A DNA stretch of 62,866 bases from Acidimicrobiales bacterium (GCA_035316325.1 DATHJB010000036.1:1-62866), one strand, 5' to 3'. Shown: positions 52,359-61,474, counted from the first letter of the stretch. Translations and numbers: made by a program. The notes: generated by a model not told the origin, from the letters alone.

Positions 52359-54340
52359 CGTCCGACGGGTGGGAGTGGCCGCAGCCCCCACCGCCACCGA
52401 CGCCGGGGGTGCCACCGGGAGCTCCGGGCCGACGTCCGGGACCACCACCAGGTCCTCCCGGTCCTCCTGGCCCGCCGCCGGGTCCGGCTCGACGCCAGCG
52501 GCAACCGCAGCCGCCGACCCAGTGGCCCGCCGGGCCGCAGACCGACGCGGGCGGCTACGGCGACGGCGTCTGGGACGACGAGGCCGGCAGCTACCTGCGG
52601 CGCCGCCGCGAGAGCCGCCAGGCCGCCCGCCAGGCCCGTGACGAGCGCCCGCCGCCCGAGCGGGAGCGGCCCGAGCGAGCGCCCCGCACCACCCTGTGGC
52701 TGACGCTCGGGGTGGCGCTGCTGTCGTTCGGCCTGCGGGCCTACACGGCGCTGGCCAGCTTCGAGACCGCCGACGAGCGCGGCTGGATGATGCGGTCGTC
52801 GCGCTTCTGGGGTGCGCTGTCGTCGTTCGACTTCAAGGGCACGGCCGCCTCCGCCCAGGGCCAGGGCGACTCGCTGCCCGGCATCACCACCATGTGGGTG
52901 GGCACGATCGGGCGGGGGATCTGGGCCGCGGGCGCCAGCTTCGGCCTGTGGGACTCGACCGACCCGGCGTCGCGGGGCGGGGCCAGCGGCTTCACCTACA
53001 CGCGCAGCGGCCTCGACGTCGCCCAGCTGACGATGGCCCTGTTCACCAGCCTGCTGCTGGCCGTGGTGGTGCTGCTGCTGGTGGCGTGGGTCGGGCGCCT
53101 CGCCGCCGGCGTGGCCGGGGTGCTGATCGCCACCGAGCCGTTCCTCGTCGCCCACGGCGCCGTGCTGCACACCGACGAGCTGCTCGCCCTGCTGGGCCTG
53201 GCCGCCCTGGTGGCGGCGGCGCTGGCGCTGGGCCTCCCCAACGTGACGCAGTGGGCGGGCCAGCGGCGCACGGGCGCACTCGCGGGCGCCCTCCTGGTGG
53301 CCGCGGTGCTCACCAAGGCGACGGCGGTGCTGCTGCTCGTCCCGCCGCTGGGCCTGATGGTCCTGTGGGCGACCTGGCGGGCCCTCGGGCGCCGGGGCGT
53401 GGGCTCGGGGTGGCGGCCGCTGTTCCGGGTGCTGATCTTCGCCGGCCTGGCCGCCGGCGTGCTGTTCGTGCTGGGCAACCCGGCCCTGTGGGGCGACCCA
53501 ATGGGGCAGCTGCGGCTGCTGGCCAAGGCGGCCCTGGGCAGCGACGCCGGCGGGCAGCGCCAGTTCTTCCTGGGCGACTCGGTGCTGACGCCCGGCCCGA
53601 CCTTCTACCTGGTCGCCCTGCCGTTCCGGATGACGCCGTGGCTCATGGTCACCGGCGTCGTGTCGCTGCTGGCGGTGTGGCTGCAGCCGGCCACCCGCGG
53701 GTTCGCGCTGGCCGTGACGCTGATGGCCGTCCCGCCGCTGGCGTGGCTGAGCATCTCGGCCCGCCAGTTCGACCGCTACGGCCTGATGCTGGTGCTGCTG
53801 GTGGCGGTGGTGGTCGGCGTGGTGCTGGCGGGGGTGGTCGACGCCTTCGCCGCGGGTGACCGGCCGGATCTCCTGCGCTGGGTCGCGGGCGGTGCCGCGG
53901 CGCTGCTGGGGGCGCACGCGTTCCTGGTGTCCCCGTGGGGGCTGGCCTACTTCAACCCGGCGCTGGGCGGGTCGGGCCAGGCCACCGAGACGCTCCGGGT
54001 GGGCTGGGGCGAGGGCGTGGAGCAGGCCGGAGGGCTGATCGCCGAGGTGGTCGAGATGGGCGGCGGCAGCTGTGACGACGTCACCGTCGACGGCTACTGG
54101 GCGCTGGTGTCGCAGGAGCGCTGCGGGCGGCTGCCGGTGGTGGGGGAGGAGCCCGACTACGTGGTGGTGTACGTGAGTGCCCGGCAGGGCCAGCCGGGGC
54201 TGACCGCCCGCCGTACCGAGGGCCGCGAGGTGGTGGCCGACAAGTCGATCCGCGGCATCACCTACCTGCAGATCTACGGCCCGCGCACGCCGTCGGCCGC
54301 CGAGGTCGAGGCACCCGCTCCCGAGTCGCCCGCTCCGTGA
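52355..54340 (+). CDS. GT39-like polytopic membrane glycosyltransferase candidate
   Basis: This 661-residue protein has a long Pro/Gly-rich cytosolic N-terminus (about 1-110) and about ten membrane helices. The first extracytoplasmic loop holds ASFETADERGWMMRSSRF, with acidic residues as in GT-C enzymes, and VAHGAVLHTDELLALLGLAA is a typical PMT segment. The C-terminal part ends in a soluble region. The GTG at 52355 overlaps the HIT stop. It could mannosylate proteins or lipids; this is unproven. Confidence 0.78.
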   Translation: MTSDGWEWPQPPPPPTPGVPPGAPGRRPGPPPGPPGPPGPPPGPARRQRQPQPPTQWPAGPQTDAGGYGDGVWDDEAGSYLRRRRESRQAARQARDERPPPERERPERAPRTTLWLTLGVALLSFGLRAYTALASFETADERGWMMRSSRFWGALSSFDFKGTAASAQGQGDSLPGITTMWVGTIGRGIWAAGASFGLWDSTDPASRGGASGFTYTRSGLDVAQLTMALFTSLLLAVVVLLLVAWVGRLAAGVAGVLIATEPFLVAHGAVLHTDELLALLGLAALVAAALALGLPNVTQWAGQRRTGALAGALLVAAVLTKATAVLLLVPPLGLMVLWATWRALGRRGVGSGWRPLFRVLIFAGLAAGVLFVLGNPALWGDPMGQLRLLAKAALGSDAGGQRQFFLGDSVLTPGPTFYLVALPFRMTPWLMVTGVVSLLAVWLQPATRGFALAVTLMAVPPLAWLSISARQFDRYGLMLVLLVAVVVGVVLAGVVDAFAAGDRPDLLRWVAGGAAALLGAHAFLVSPWGLAYFNPALGGSGQATETLRVGWGEGVEQAGGLIAEVVEMGGGSCDDVTVDGYWALVSQERCGRLPVVGEEPDYVVVYVSARQGQPGLTARRTEGREVVADKSIRGITYLQIYGPRTPSAAEVEAPAPESPAP

Positions 54341-54349
54341 CGGCCTGGC

Positions 54350-54355
54350 TACCCT
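54350..54355 (+). promoter_or_regulatory. -10 box of the membrane protein gene at 54362
   Basis: TACCCT lies six bases before the GTG at 54362. Confidence 0.4.
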
Positions 54356-54361
54356 CGCACG

Positions 54362-54898
54362 GTGCCTGAGGTGCCCGAGGTGTCGGAGGAGACGGTCCCG
54401 AGCGACGACGAGGTCGTCGACGAGCTCCCGGAGGACCTCGACGCGGCCGGCTACGTCGGCCCGTACATGTTCCCCGACAACAACCGTCGGCGGATCCCGG
54501 GCTACCTCTACCTGATCGTCGCCGCGGCGGCGGTCGCCGTGTGGGCCACGGTCGACTCGCCCTATGTCAACGACGGCTTCCTCTACGCCGCCGCGCTGCT
54601 GGCGGCGTTCGGCCTCTACCACCTGGTGGCGGGCTGGAACCTCCGCGTCGACGAGCGCGACGCCCTGGTGGCCGCCAGCCGCGAGGTCGGCTTCCCGGTG
54701 GGCCACGCGTCGGCCCAGCTCGGCTGGCGCGGGCTGCTGAGCCGCCCGACCTGGCGCATCCTCCTGTACTCCGCCGAGGCGCCGCCCGAGAAGCGGGGCC
54801 TGGTGCTGGTCGACGGCGTCGACGGCGCCATCGTCGAGCACTTCGTGGAGGACAACCCCGAGGATTGGTCGGACCTCGACGCCGAGGCTGCGTCCTAA
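54362..54898 (+). CDS. Two-helix membrane protein of unknown function
   Basis: This 178-residue protein has an acidic N-terminus of about 45 residues and two helices (YLYLIVAAAAVAVWATV and FLYAAALLAAFGLYHLVAGW). A soluble tail follows with VGHASAQLGWRGLLSRPTWR and LVLVDGVDGAIVEHFVED. Unrecognised; the tail resembles actinobacterial proteins annotated only as hypothetical. Confidence 0.72.
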   Translation: MPEVPEVSEETVPSDDEVVDELPEDLDAAGYVGPYMFPDNNRRRIPGYLYLIVAAAAVAVWATVDSPYVNDGFLYAAALLAAFGLYHLVAGWNLRVDERDALVAASREVGFPVGHASAQLGWRGLLSRPTWRILLYSAEAPPEKRGLVLVDGVDGAIVEHFVEDNPEDWSDLDAEAAS

Positions 54899-54936
54899 CC
54901 CGGCGAAGGCCGGTCCGGCAACCTGCGGAAAACGCC

Positions 54937-54942
54937 TACGTT
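54937..54942 (+). promoter_or_regulatory. -10 box of the gene at 54952
   Basis: TACGTT is followed by nine bases and the ATG at 54952. The same CTACGTT-plus-nine-bases pattern recurs at 56614. Confidence 0.4.
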
Positions 54943-54951
54943 TGGGGCCCG

Positions 54952-55467
54952 ATGACGTTGATTCCGCTGTTCGCGCTGGTGTTCACGATCGCCGCCTTCT
55001 GGTGGGTCTTCCTCCGTCGGGGGCGGATCACCACCGCGGCGCCGGACACCTACGCGACACCGCCCGGCCCCACGTTGCGGCTGCGCTTCCCCTTCGTGCT
55101 GCTCAACACGGGTGCGGTGCCGATCGTCGTCGCCGACCTGCGCCTGATCGTCGACCGGGTGCACGAGTTCCACTGGTCGAGCGTCCGCAAGAAGGTGTCG
55201 CCCTCGATGGACGACTTCCTCGACGCCGCCGCCCCCTTCGCCGTGAAGGGCCGTGACGCCGTGCAGGTGTTCGCCGAGTTCGGCCAGGTGCCGCCGGAGT
55301 GGCGCCCCGACCCGGGTCAGGCCTACACGGTGCGCCTCGAGGTGAAGGACCAGCGCGGCCGCTGGGTCCCGTGCGTCGACTTCGAGTGGTGGGCGCCCGT
55401 CCGCGCCGATCTCATGACGGCCACGGTCGCCCACCGCAACGCCGCCGCCGGCGGCCCGCTGCTGTAG
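54952..55467 (+). CDS. Membrane-anchored beta-domain protein of unknown function
   Basis: This 171-residue protein has one N-terminal helix (LIPLFALVFTIAAFWWVFL) and a soluble beta-rich domain (TLRLRFPFVLLNTGAVPIVV, then PGQAYTVRLEVKDQRGRWV). No catalytic motif is visible, and the family is not recognised. Convergent with the DinB-like gene; a perfect 16-base inverted repeat lies between them. Confidence 0.72.
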   Translation: MTLIPLFALVFTIAAFWWVFLRRGRITTAAPDTYATPPGPTLRLRFPFVLLNTGAVPIVVADLRLIVDRVHEFHWSSVRKKVSPSMDDFLDAAAPFAVKGRDAVQVFAEFGQVPPEWRPDPGQAYTVRLEVKDQRGRWVPCVDFEWWAPVRADLMTATVAHRNAAAGGPLL

Positions 55468-55481
55468 CCCCTGTAGCCCGG

Positions 55482-55532
55482 CGAAACCTCGACAGAGCGC
55501 GTCGCTATGGCGCCACCTCTGTCGAGGTTTCG
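55482..55532. terminator. Perfect 16-base inverted repeat between convergent genes
   Basis: CGAAACCTCGACAGAG (55482-55497) and CTCTGTCGAGGTTTCG (55517-55532) match at every base around a 19-base loop. It sits between the stops of convergent genes and probably terminates both. Confidence 0.7.
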
Positions 55533-55541
55533 GTCGTGGCG

Positions 55542-56045
55542 CTAGGCCCGGACCTCGTTCAGTGTCAGCTCGGCGGCCCGAAGGTGGGTGACGCCGGCGT
55601 CGACCGCGCTGCGGACGATGTCGAGGGCGCTCACGCGGCGGGCGCTGCTGTCGTCGAGGAGGCCGAGGCGCTCCCAGTCCTTGGCGGCGACGCCGTCGAC
55701 GCGGTCGGCCAGTGCGTTGGCCTCCAGCCCGAGCTCGGCCAGGCGCTCGTGCACCGGGCCGGTGGGCGAGCCGGGGCGGTCGCGCAGCGCCGGGTCGACG
55801 TCGCTCGGGTCGAGGTGCGGGGTGTCCTCGCGGAGCACCCGCTGCAGCGCCCGGTCACAGGCGGCGATCGCCCACGCGGCCGCCACCACGTGCTCGACCC
55901 CGGTCCACCCGTTGCTCGCCTTCCGGTGCGCCACCTCGTCGGGCGACTCGTCGTCGCCGAGACCCGTGAAGAGGGCCCGGTACCGTCGTTCCAAGCTGCG
56001 CAACGCCACCACAGCGTCCGCCGGCGCCAGCTTCGACATGTCCAT
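55542..56045 (-). CDS. DinB-like helical protein
   Basis: This 167-residue protein has SLERRYRALFTGLGDDE, KASNGWTGVEHVVAAAWAI (metal-ligand His) and VDAGVTHLRAAEL (second His), the pattern of DinB/mycothiol-transferase-fold four-helix bundles. Enzymatic role unknown. Start: the ATG at 56045, with another ATG two codons downstream. Confidence 0.75.
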   Translation of the reverse strand: MDMSKLAPADAVVALRSLERRYRALFTGLGDDESPDEVAHRKASNGWTGVEHVVAAAWAIAACDRALQRVLREDTPHLDPSDVDPALRDRPGSPTGPVHERLAELGLEANALADRVDGVAAKDWERLGLLDDSSARRVSALDIVRSAVDAGVTHLRAAELTLNEVRA

Positions 56046-56072
56046 GCCGGGTTTCTAGCGCGATGGCGCCGG

Positions 56073-56078
56073 TAGCGT
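56073..56078 (+). promoter_or_regulatory. -10 box of the glutathione-peroxidase-family gene
   Basis: TAGCGT lies eight bases before the ATG at 56087. Confidence 0.4.
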
Positions 56079-56086
56079 GCGACGTC

Positions 56087-56584
56087 ATGGCAGACGAGAG
56101 CTTGTACGACACCCCCATCCACGCCCTCAACGGGTCCGACCTGGACCTCCACGGCTTCGAGGGCGAGGCCGTCCTCGTCGTCAACGTGGCCTCCCGCTGC
56201 GGGCTCACCCCGCAGTACACGGGACTGGAGGAGCTGCACGAGCGCTTCAAGGACCACGGCTTCACGGTGCTGGGCGTGCCCTGCAACCAGTTCATGGGCC
56301 AGGAGCCGGGCACGGCCGAGGAGATCGCCGAGTTCTGCAGCACCACCTACGGCGTCACCTTCCCCATGACCGAGAAGGTGGAGGTCAACGGCGAGGGCCG
56401 CCACTCGCTCTACCAGCAGCTGGTCGACGTGCCCGACGCCGAGGGCCACACCGGCGACATCCGCTGGAACTTCGAGAAGTTCCTGGTGGCACCCGGCGGC
56501 AAGGTCGTCGCCCGCTTCGCCCCGCAGACCGAGCCGCTCAGCGACGAGGTCGTCGCCGCCGTGGAGGCGAACGTCCCGAGCTGA
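56087..56584 (+). CDS. Glutathione-peroxidase-family thiol peroxidase
   Basis: This 165-residue protein has the peroxidatic Cys in NVASRCGLTPQY, the Gln/Cys motif GVPCNQFMGQEPG and the Trp-Asn motif IRWNFEKFLV, giving the Cys-Gln-Trp-Asn tetrad. It reduces hydroperoxides, most likely with thioredoxin or mycothiol-linked reductants rather than glutathione in this lineage. Start: the ATG at 56087. Confidence 0.92.
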   Translation: MADESLYDTPIHALNGSDLDLHGFEGEAVLVVNVASRCGLTPQYTGLEELHERFKDHGFTVLGVPCNQFMGQEPGTAEEIAEFCSTTYGVTFPMTEKVEVNGEGRHSLYQQLVDVPDAEGHTGDIRWNFEKFLVAPGGKVVARFAPQTEPLSDEVVAAVEANVPS

Positions 56585-56613
56585 CGCCCCCGTAGCGCGG
56601 GTGACCGGTGGGC

Positions 56614-56619
56614 TACGTT
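56614..56619 (+). promoter_or_regulatory. -10 box of the polytopic membrane gene at 56629
   Basis: TACGTT is followed by nine bases and the GTG at 56629, which supports that start over a GTG seven codons upstream. Confidence 0.4.
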
Positions 56620-56628
56620 CACCCGCTG

Positions 56629-58416
56629 GTGACGCGGCCGAACAGCTCCCTCACGGTGGTGGTCGGCCTCACGGCGCTGCTGTCCATCCCGCTGGCGGTG
56701 GCGGCCGGCGTGGCCCACAGCCCCCGGTGGTACCCGCTCTACGACCTGGCGATGACCGAGATGCGGGTCCGGGACGTCGGCCTCGCCCACCCGCCGCTGG
56801 TCGGCCTGCCCGGACGGCTCGGCGGCTTCGGCCTGCAGGGGAGCCACCCCGGCGCCCTCAGCTTCTACGCACTGGCCCCGACCTACCGGCTCCTCGGCTC
56901 CACGGCCTGGGGCATGGAGGTCGGGGTGGCGGTGCTGAACGCCGTCGCCGTGGGTGTCGCCCTGGTGATCGCCCGGCGCCGCGGTGGGCTGTGGGCCTGC
57001 CTCGGTGTGGCCGCGGCGCTGGCGGTCGCGATGCGGGCCTTCGGCCCCGAGATCATGACCCACGCCTGGAACCCGTTCATGCCGGTGCTGTGGTGGGTGG
57101 TGTTCCTGCTCGCCGTGTGGTCGGTGCTCGACGACGACCTGCCGTGGCTGCCGGTGGCGGTGTTCGCCGGGTCGTTCTGCGCCCAGACCCACATCTCGTA
57201 CGTGGTGATGGTGGGCGTGCTGGGTGGGTTGGCGGTGGCGTCGGTGGTCGGGCGGGCCTGGCAGGAGCGGGGAGAGCCGGCGCAGGTACGGCGGGCGGGC
57301 GTGTGGCTGGCGGGGTCGGCGGGGCTCGCGCTGCTGCTGTGGGCGCCGGCGCTCGTCGAGGAGCTCCGGAGCGGCACCGGCAACCTGACGGTCGTCGTCG
57401 AGGGGTTCCGCGACCCGCTCACCCCACCGATCGGCCTGCGGGACGGCCTGGAGATCTGGTTCTCGCGCCTCGATCCGTGGGGGTTCGTCACCGGCGAGGC
57501 GCACGGCGGGCCGGGGGCGACGCTGCGGGCGGTGGCGTTGCTGCTGGCCTGGGCGGCGTCGGTGGTTCTGGCCTGGCGCCGGCGCGACGAGTCGCTCCTG
57601 CGGCTGGACCTGGTCCTGGCGGTCTCGCTGGTGGTCGGGCTGCTGTCGCTGACCCGGATCTCCGGGGTGCCGTGGTTCTACCTGCACCTCTGGGGTTGGG
57701 GGACGGCCGCGCTCCTGGCGGTGGCGACGGTGTGGGGTCTCGCGGTGTCGGTCGACGCCGCCGGCGAGCTGCCGGAGGGCTGGCGCCGGCGGGGGCCGGC
57801 GGTGCTGGCCGTGGGGCTGGTGCTGGTGGTCGGGTCCTCCACCTGGTCGGCTGCCTACCGGGAGGAGCCGGTGGCGAGCCTCACCGAGGGCATCCGCGGC
57901 GTCGCGCCGGCCGCGGTGGAGACGCTGCGGCGCGACGGCGCTCCCGGCGGCGGCCCCGACGGTCGCTACCTGGTGCAGTGGGTCGACCCCGTCGCCATCG
58001 GCGACCAGGGCTGGTCGCTGCTGTCGGAGCTGGAGCGGGTGGGCCTCGACGCCTACGTGACCCCGGCGTTCGCCACCGGTGCCCGGGACCATCGCGTGCT
58101 GTCGCCGGGGGACGCCGCCGCCACGGCCACGGTGACGCTGGTGGTCGGGCCGCCCATCGAGGAGTTCCGGCACCGGCAGGGCGCGGTCGAGCTGTCGTAC
58201 TTCGAGCCGCGCACCCGGGCCGAGCAGGCCCGCTTCGCCGAGCTGCGGGAGCTGGTCGAGGCCGAGATGGCCGCCGCCGGGGTCGACCCGGGCGTGCTCG
58301 ACGTGAGCCTGTTCCTCGCCGGGCAGCAGCCGGGCCTGTCGCCCGAGGCGGGGGCGGCGCTGGCGGAGATGCAGCAGCTGGGCCTGCCCCTGGCCGTGTT
58401 CGTCGAGCCGACTTGA
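56629..58416 (+). CDS. Polytopic GT-C-like membrane protein
   Basis: This protein of about 595 residues has ten or more helices and an early extracytoplasmic loop with YDLAMTEMRVRDVGLAHPPL, where paired acidic residues fit a GT-C active site. A C-terminal soluble region contains PDGRYLVQWVDPVAIGDQGW and LSPEAGAALAEMQQLG. It is the third GT-C-like protein in the last 15 kb. The GTG at 56608 would add seven residues. It is convergent with the EF-G-like gene, with seven bases between stops. Confidence 0.72.
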   Translation: MTRPNSSLTVVVGLTALLSIPLAVAAGVAHSPRWYPLYDLAMTEMRVRDVGLAHPPLVGLPGRLGGFGLQGSHPGALSFYALAPTYRLLGSTAWGMEVGVAVLNAVAVGVALVIARRRGGLWACLGVAAALAVAMRAFGPEIMTHAWNPFMPVLWWVVFLLAVWSVLDDDLPWLPVAVFAGSFCAQTHISYVVMVGVLGGLAVASVVGRAWQERGEPAQVRRAGVWLAGSAGLALLLWAPALVEELRSGTGNLTVVVEGFRDPLTPPIGLRDGLEIWFSRLDPWGFVTGEAHGGPGATLRAVALLLAWAASVVLAWRRRDESLLRLDLVLAVSLVVGLLSLTRISGVPWFYLHLWGWGTAALLAVATVWGLAVSVDAAGELPEGWRRRGPAVLAVGLVLVVGSSTWSAAYREEPVASLTEGIRGVAPAAVETLRRDGAPGGGPDGRYLVQWVDPVAIGDQGWSLLSELERVGLDAYVTPAFATGARDHRVLSPGDAAATATVTLVVGPPIEEFRHRQGAVELSYFEPRTRAEQARFAELRELVEAEMAAAGVDPGVLDVSLFLAGQQPGLSPEAGAALAEMQQLGLPLAVFVEPT

Positions 58417-58423
58417 GCCGCCG

Positions 58424-60490
58424 CTAGTCCGTGTGCTGGACCTCGCGGCGCACCGCGTCGACCAGGTTGGCGGGGAGGACGTCGTAGTGGTCGTGGTCGG
58501 CGCGGAAGCGGCCCCGGCCACCCGTGAGCGACCGCAGGTCGATGGCGTAGCGCTGGATCTCCGACGTCGGCACCAGGGCGACGACGGTGCCCTCGCCGCT
58601 GCCGTCGGCCTCGCTGCCCTGCACCCGGCCCCGGCGGGAGTTGAGGTCGCCCATCACGTCGCCCTGCTGGTCGAGCGGCGCGGTGACCTCCAGGCGGCTG
58701 ATCGGCTCCAGGACCACCGGCGACGCCTGCGCCATGGCGGCCCGGAACGCCAGCCGCCCGGCCACCCTGAACGCCATCTCGGAGCTGTCGACCGAGTGCT
58801 CCTTGCCGTCGGTGAGCGTCACCCTCAGGTCGACCACCGGGTAGCCGTTCACGCCCCCGGCGCCCATGGCCTCCTCGATGCCCTTCTGCACCGCCGGGAT
58901 GTAGCCCCGGGAGATGGCGCCGCCCACCACCTTGTTCTCGAACTGGAAGCCCTCGCCCCGGGGGAGCGGCTCGAGGTCGATCACGCACACGCCGAACTGG
59001 CCGTGGCCGCCGGTCTGCTTCTTGTGCTTGCCCTCGACGCCGTTCGCCGCATCGGTGACGGTCTCCCGGTAGGCGACCCGCACGTCCTCGGTGTCGACGT
59101 TGGCGCCGAACTTGCGGCCCAGCTTCTCCATCGTGATCTGCAGGTGCGTCTCGCCGGTGCCCCACAGCAGCGTCTGGTGGGTCTCGTCGTTGCGCTCCAC
59201 CACCAGCGCCGGGTCCTCGTCCTGCAGGCGGTGGAGGGCAGGGACCAGCCGGTCCTCGTCGGCCTGGGTCCGGGGGACGACGGCGACCGCGAGGGTGGGC
59301 CGCGGCGCCACGATCGATGGCACCGAGACCGGCATGTTCTTGGGCGACAGGGTGTCGCCGGTGGCGGTGGCGCTCAGCTTGGCGACCGCCCCGATGTCGC
59401 CGGCGACCAGGCGCTTCGCCGGCTCCTGCTCCTTGCCCCGCACGCAGAGCAGGCCGTGGAGGCGCTCGTCGTTGCTGCTGCGGGTGTTGAGCAGGTGGTC
59501 GTCGGGCTCGATGGTGCCGGAGAGCACCCGGAACAGGCTGATCTGGCCGACGTAGGCGTCGGCGACGGTCTTGAACACGAAGGCCAGGGGGTTGCCGTTG
59601 GCGTCGGGCTGCACCTCGACCTCGGTGTCGCCGGCGCTGACCGTGACGGGCCGGTCGAGGGGGGAGGGGCCGATCTCCACCAGGAAGTCGGCCAGGCGGT
59701 CGATGCCGATCTCCGCCGTGGCCGAGCCGACGATCACGGGGAACACGGTGGCGGCGGCGATGCCGTCGTGGAGGGTGTGCTCCAGCTCGGCGACGCTGGG
59801 CACGTCGCCCTCGAGGTAGCGCTCCAGCAGGTCGTCGTCGGCCACCACGATGCCCTCGACCAGGCTTTCGTGGACCTCGTGCTCGAGCTGCTCCATCTCG
59901 TCGGGGATGTCGGCCTCGGTGGGGATGCCGTTCTCGTAGAGGTGCGCCCGGTCGGTGAGCAGGTCGGCGATGCCCCGGAAGCCGGCCTCCTCGCCGATCG
60001 GCAGCTCCAGCGGGGCGATGCCGGCGCCCAGTCGGTCCCGCAGCTGGGCCAGCGTGCGGTCGAAGCTGGCGCGCTCCCGGTCGAGCTTGTTGACGAACAC
60101 CATCCGGGGCAGGCCCAGCTCGGCGGCGATGCGCCACACCACCTCGGTCTGCACCTCCACGCCCTCGACGGCGCTCACCACGAACACCGCCAGGTCGGCC
60201 ACCCGCAGCGCCGCGGCCACCTCGCCCACGAAGTCGGCGTAGCCCGGCGTGTCGATCAGGTTGACCTTGTGGTCGTGCCACTCGAACGGTGCCACCGCCA
60301 GCTGGAGCGACAGGCCGCGCTGGCGTTCCTCGGGGTCGAAGTCGCAGGTCGTCGTGCCGTCCTCGACCCGCCCCATGCGGCTGATGACACCCGCGCGGTG
60401 GAGCAGCGCCTCGGCCAGGCTCGTCTTGCCGGAGCCACCGTGGCCGACGAGAGCGACGTTGCGGATCTGCGCGGTCGAGTAGCTCTTCAC
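58424..60490 (-). CDS. EF-G-like translational GTPase paralogue (EF-G2 type)
   Basis: This 688-residue protein has G1 GHGGSGKTS, a switch I EERQRGLSL, G3 DTPGYADF, G4 FVNKLDRE and domains IV-V (HKKQTGGHGQFG, ISRGYIPAVQKG, PISRLEVTAP). It differs from canonical EF-G at G1 (usually AHIDAGKTT) and at G3, where the catalytic His of DTPGH is Tyr. Mycobacterial EF-G2 has the same form and shows weak or no ribosome-stimulated GTPase. The function is unknown. Start: the GTG at 60490, preceded by GGGGGGAG. Confidence 0.9.
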   Translation of the reverse strand: MKSYSTAQIRNVALVGHGGSGKTSLAEALLHRAGVISRMGRVEDGTTTCDFDPEERQRGLSLQLAVAPFEWHDHKVNLIDTPGYADFVGEVAAALRVADLAVFVVSAVEGVEVQTEVVWRIAAELGLPRMVFVNKLDRERASFDRTLAQLRDRLGAGIAPLELPIGEEAGFRGIADLLTDRAHLYENGIPTEADIPDEMEQLEHEVHESLVEGIVVADDDLLERYLEGDVPSVAELEHTLHDGIAAATVFPVIVGSATAEIGIDRLADFLVEIGPSPLDRPVTVSAGDTEVEVQPDANGNPLAFVFKTVADAYVGQISLFRVLSGTIEPDDHLLNTRSSNDERLHGLLCVRGKEQEPAKRLVAGDIGAVAKLSATATGDTLSPKNMPVSVPSIVAPRPTLAVAVVPRTQADEDRLVPALHRLQDEDPALVVERNDETHQTLLWGTGETHLQITMEKLGRKFGANVDTEDVRVAYRETVTDAANGVEGKHKKQTGGHGQFGVCVIDLEPLPRGEGFQFENKVVGGAISRGYIPAVQKGIEEAMGAGGVNGYPVVDLRVTLTDGKEHSVDSSEMAFRVAGRLAFRAAMAQASPVVLEPISRLEVTAPLDQQGDVMGDLNSRRGRVQGSEADGSGEGTVVALVPTSEIQRYAIDLRSLTGGRGRFRADHDHYDVLPANLVDAVRREVQHTD

Positions 60491-60772
60491 CGGGCTCCCC
60501 CCTTGGAGTGGTGCGACTCCTTGCATCTGCGAGTGCTCGGCGCTTCGCGGCCGAGAGGTCGAGCCACGCGTGGCCACCCCGCTCTTGGCGCCTGGCGGCG
60601 CCGGGCCGCTCGGGCCACAGGGGTGCCGTGTGTCACTCGTGCCGTGTCGGGGAGGGTAGCGGGTGTACGCAGACGAGGGCGGTGGGTGGTTACGCTGACG
60701 GGAGCACGTGGTGTGTCCCCCGCCCGCCGACTGCGCCGAGCGGAGCTGCGTGCCCGATCCAGGAGACCAACG
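60491..60772. other. Divergent promoter region between the EF-G paralogue and pgsA
   Basis: These 282 bases separate divergent genes. A TACGCT at 60691-60696 could be a -10 box for pgsA, giving a leader of about 70 bases. I see no riboswitch, hairpin or small gene that stands out. Confidence 0.35.
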
Positions 60773-61474
60773 ATGTTCGATGGACGGTGGCGGAGCACGT
60801 TCGAGACGGGATTGCGGCCGGTCGGCCAGCAGATCCGCCGGACGGGCATCACCGCCAACCACCTGACCGCCACCGGTCTGGTGATGGCCGGCGCCGCGTC
60901 GGTCACGATCGCCAACGGCTTCCTGAGCGCGGGGATCCTGCTGCTCGTGTTGACCGCCGTGCCCGACGTGCTCGACGGTGCCGTGGCCAAGGCCTCCGGC
61001 ACCGCGTCGCCGCGGGGAGCCTTCTTCGACTCGGTCGTCGACCGGGTGAGCGACGCCCTGCTGCTCGGCGGCGTGGCCTGGTACCTGGCGTCGCAGCCGG
61101 GGAGCGGCCGCATCGCCGTGCTGCCGATGGCCGTGCTGGGCGCCTCGATGCTCGTCTCCTACGAGCGGGCCAAGGCCGAGGGCCTGGGCTTCTCGGCCCG
61201 GGGTGGCCTCATGGAGCGGGCCGAGCGGCTCGTGATGCTGGGCATCGGCCTGCTGTTCGACAGCCTGCTCGTGCCGGTGCTGTGGGTGATGCTGGTGTTG
61301 ACGCTGTTCACCGCCGGCCAGCGCTTCGTGACGGTGTGGCGGCAGGCGTCCGCGCCGGTGCCGTCGCAGCCCCTGCGGGGACGCTGGCGCACCCGCCGGG
61401 TGTCCCGGTCGACCCGCCAGGTATGGCGTCGCCGGCGCGTGCTGCCGCGGCGCACGTCCCGCAACGCCCGCTGA
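60773..61474 (+). CDS. pgsA: CDP-alcohol phosphatidyltransferase, phosphatidylinositol-phosphate synthase type
   Basis: This 233-residue membrane protein has the CDP-alcohol motif PDVLDGAVAKASGTASPRG followed by AFFDSVVDRVSD. The usual AR is AK here. Six helices follow, and the tail is strongly basic. The neighbour is a PIM-acyltransferase-like gene, as in mycobacteria where PgsA makes phosphatidylinositol phosphate. Start: the ATG at 60773, preceded by AGGAG. Confidence 0.85.
   Translation: MFDGRWRSTFETGLRPVGQQIRRTGITANHLTATGLVMAGAASVTIANGFLSAGILLLVLTAVPDVLDGAVAKASGTASPRGAFFDSVVDRVSDALLLGGVAWYLASQPGSGRIAVLPMAVLGASMLVSYERAKAEGLGFSARGGLMERAERLVMLGIGLLFDSLLVPVLWVMLVLTLFTAGQRFVTVWRQASAPVPSQPLRGRWRTRRVSRSTRQVWRRRRVLPRRTSRNAR

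Noticed and set aside
60960..61060. AK instead of AR in the CDP-alcohol motif of PgsA
   Set aside because: Lys is a conservative change and the rest of the motif is intact, so it is noted in the annotation but not treated as anomalous.
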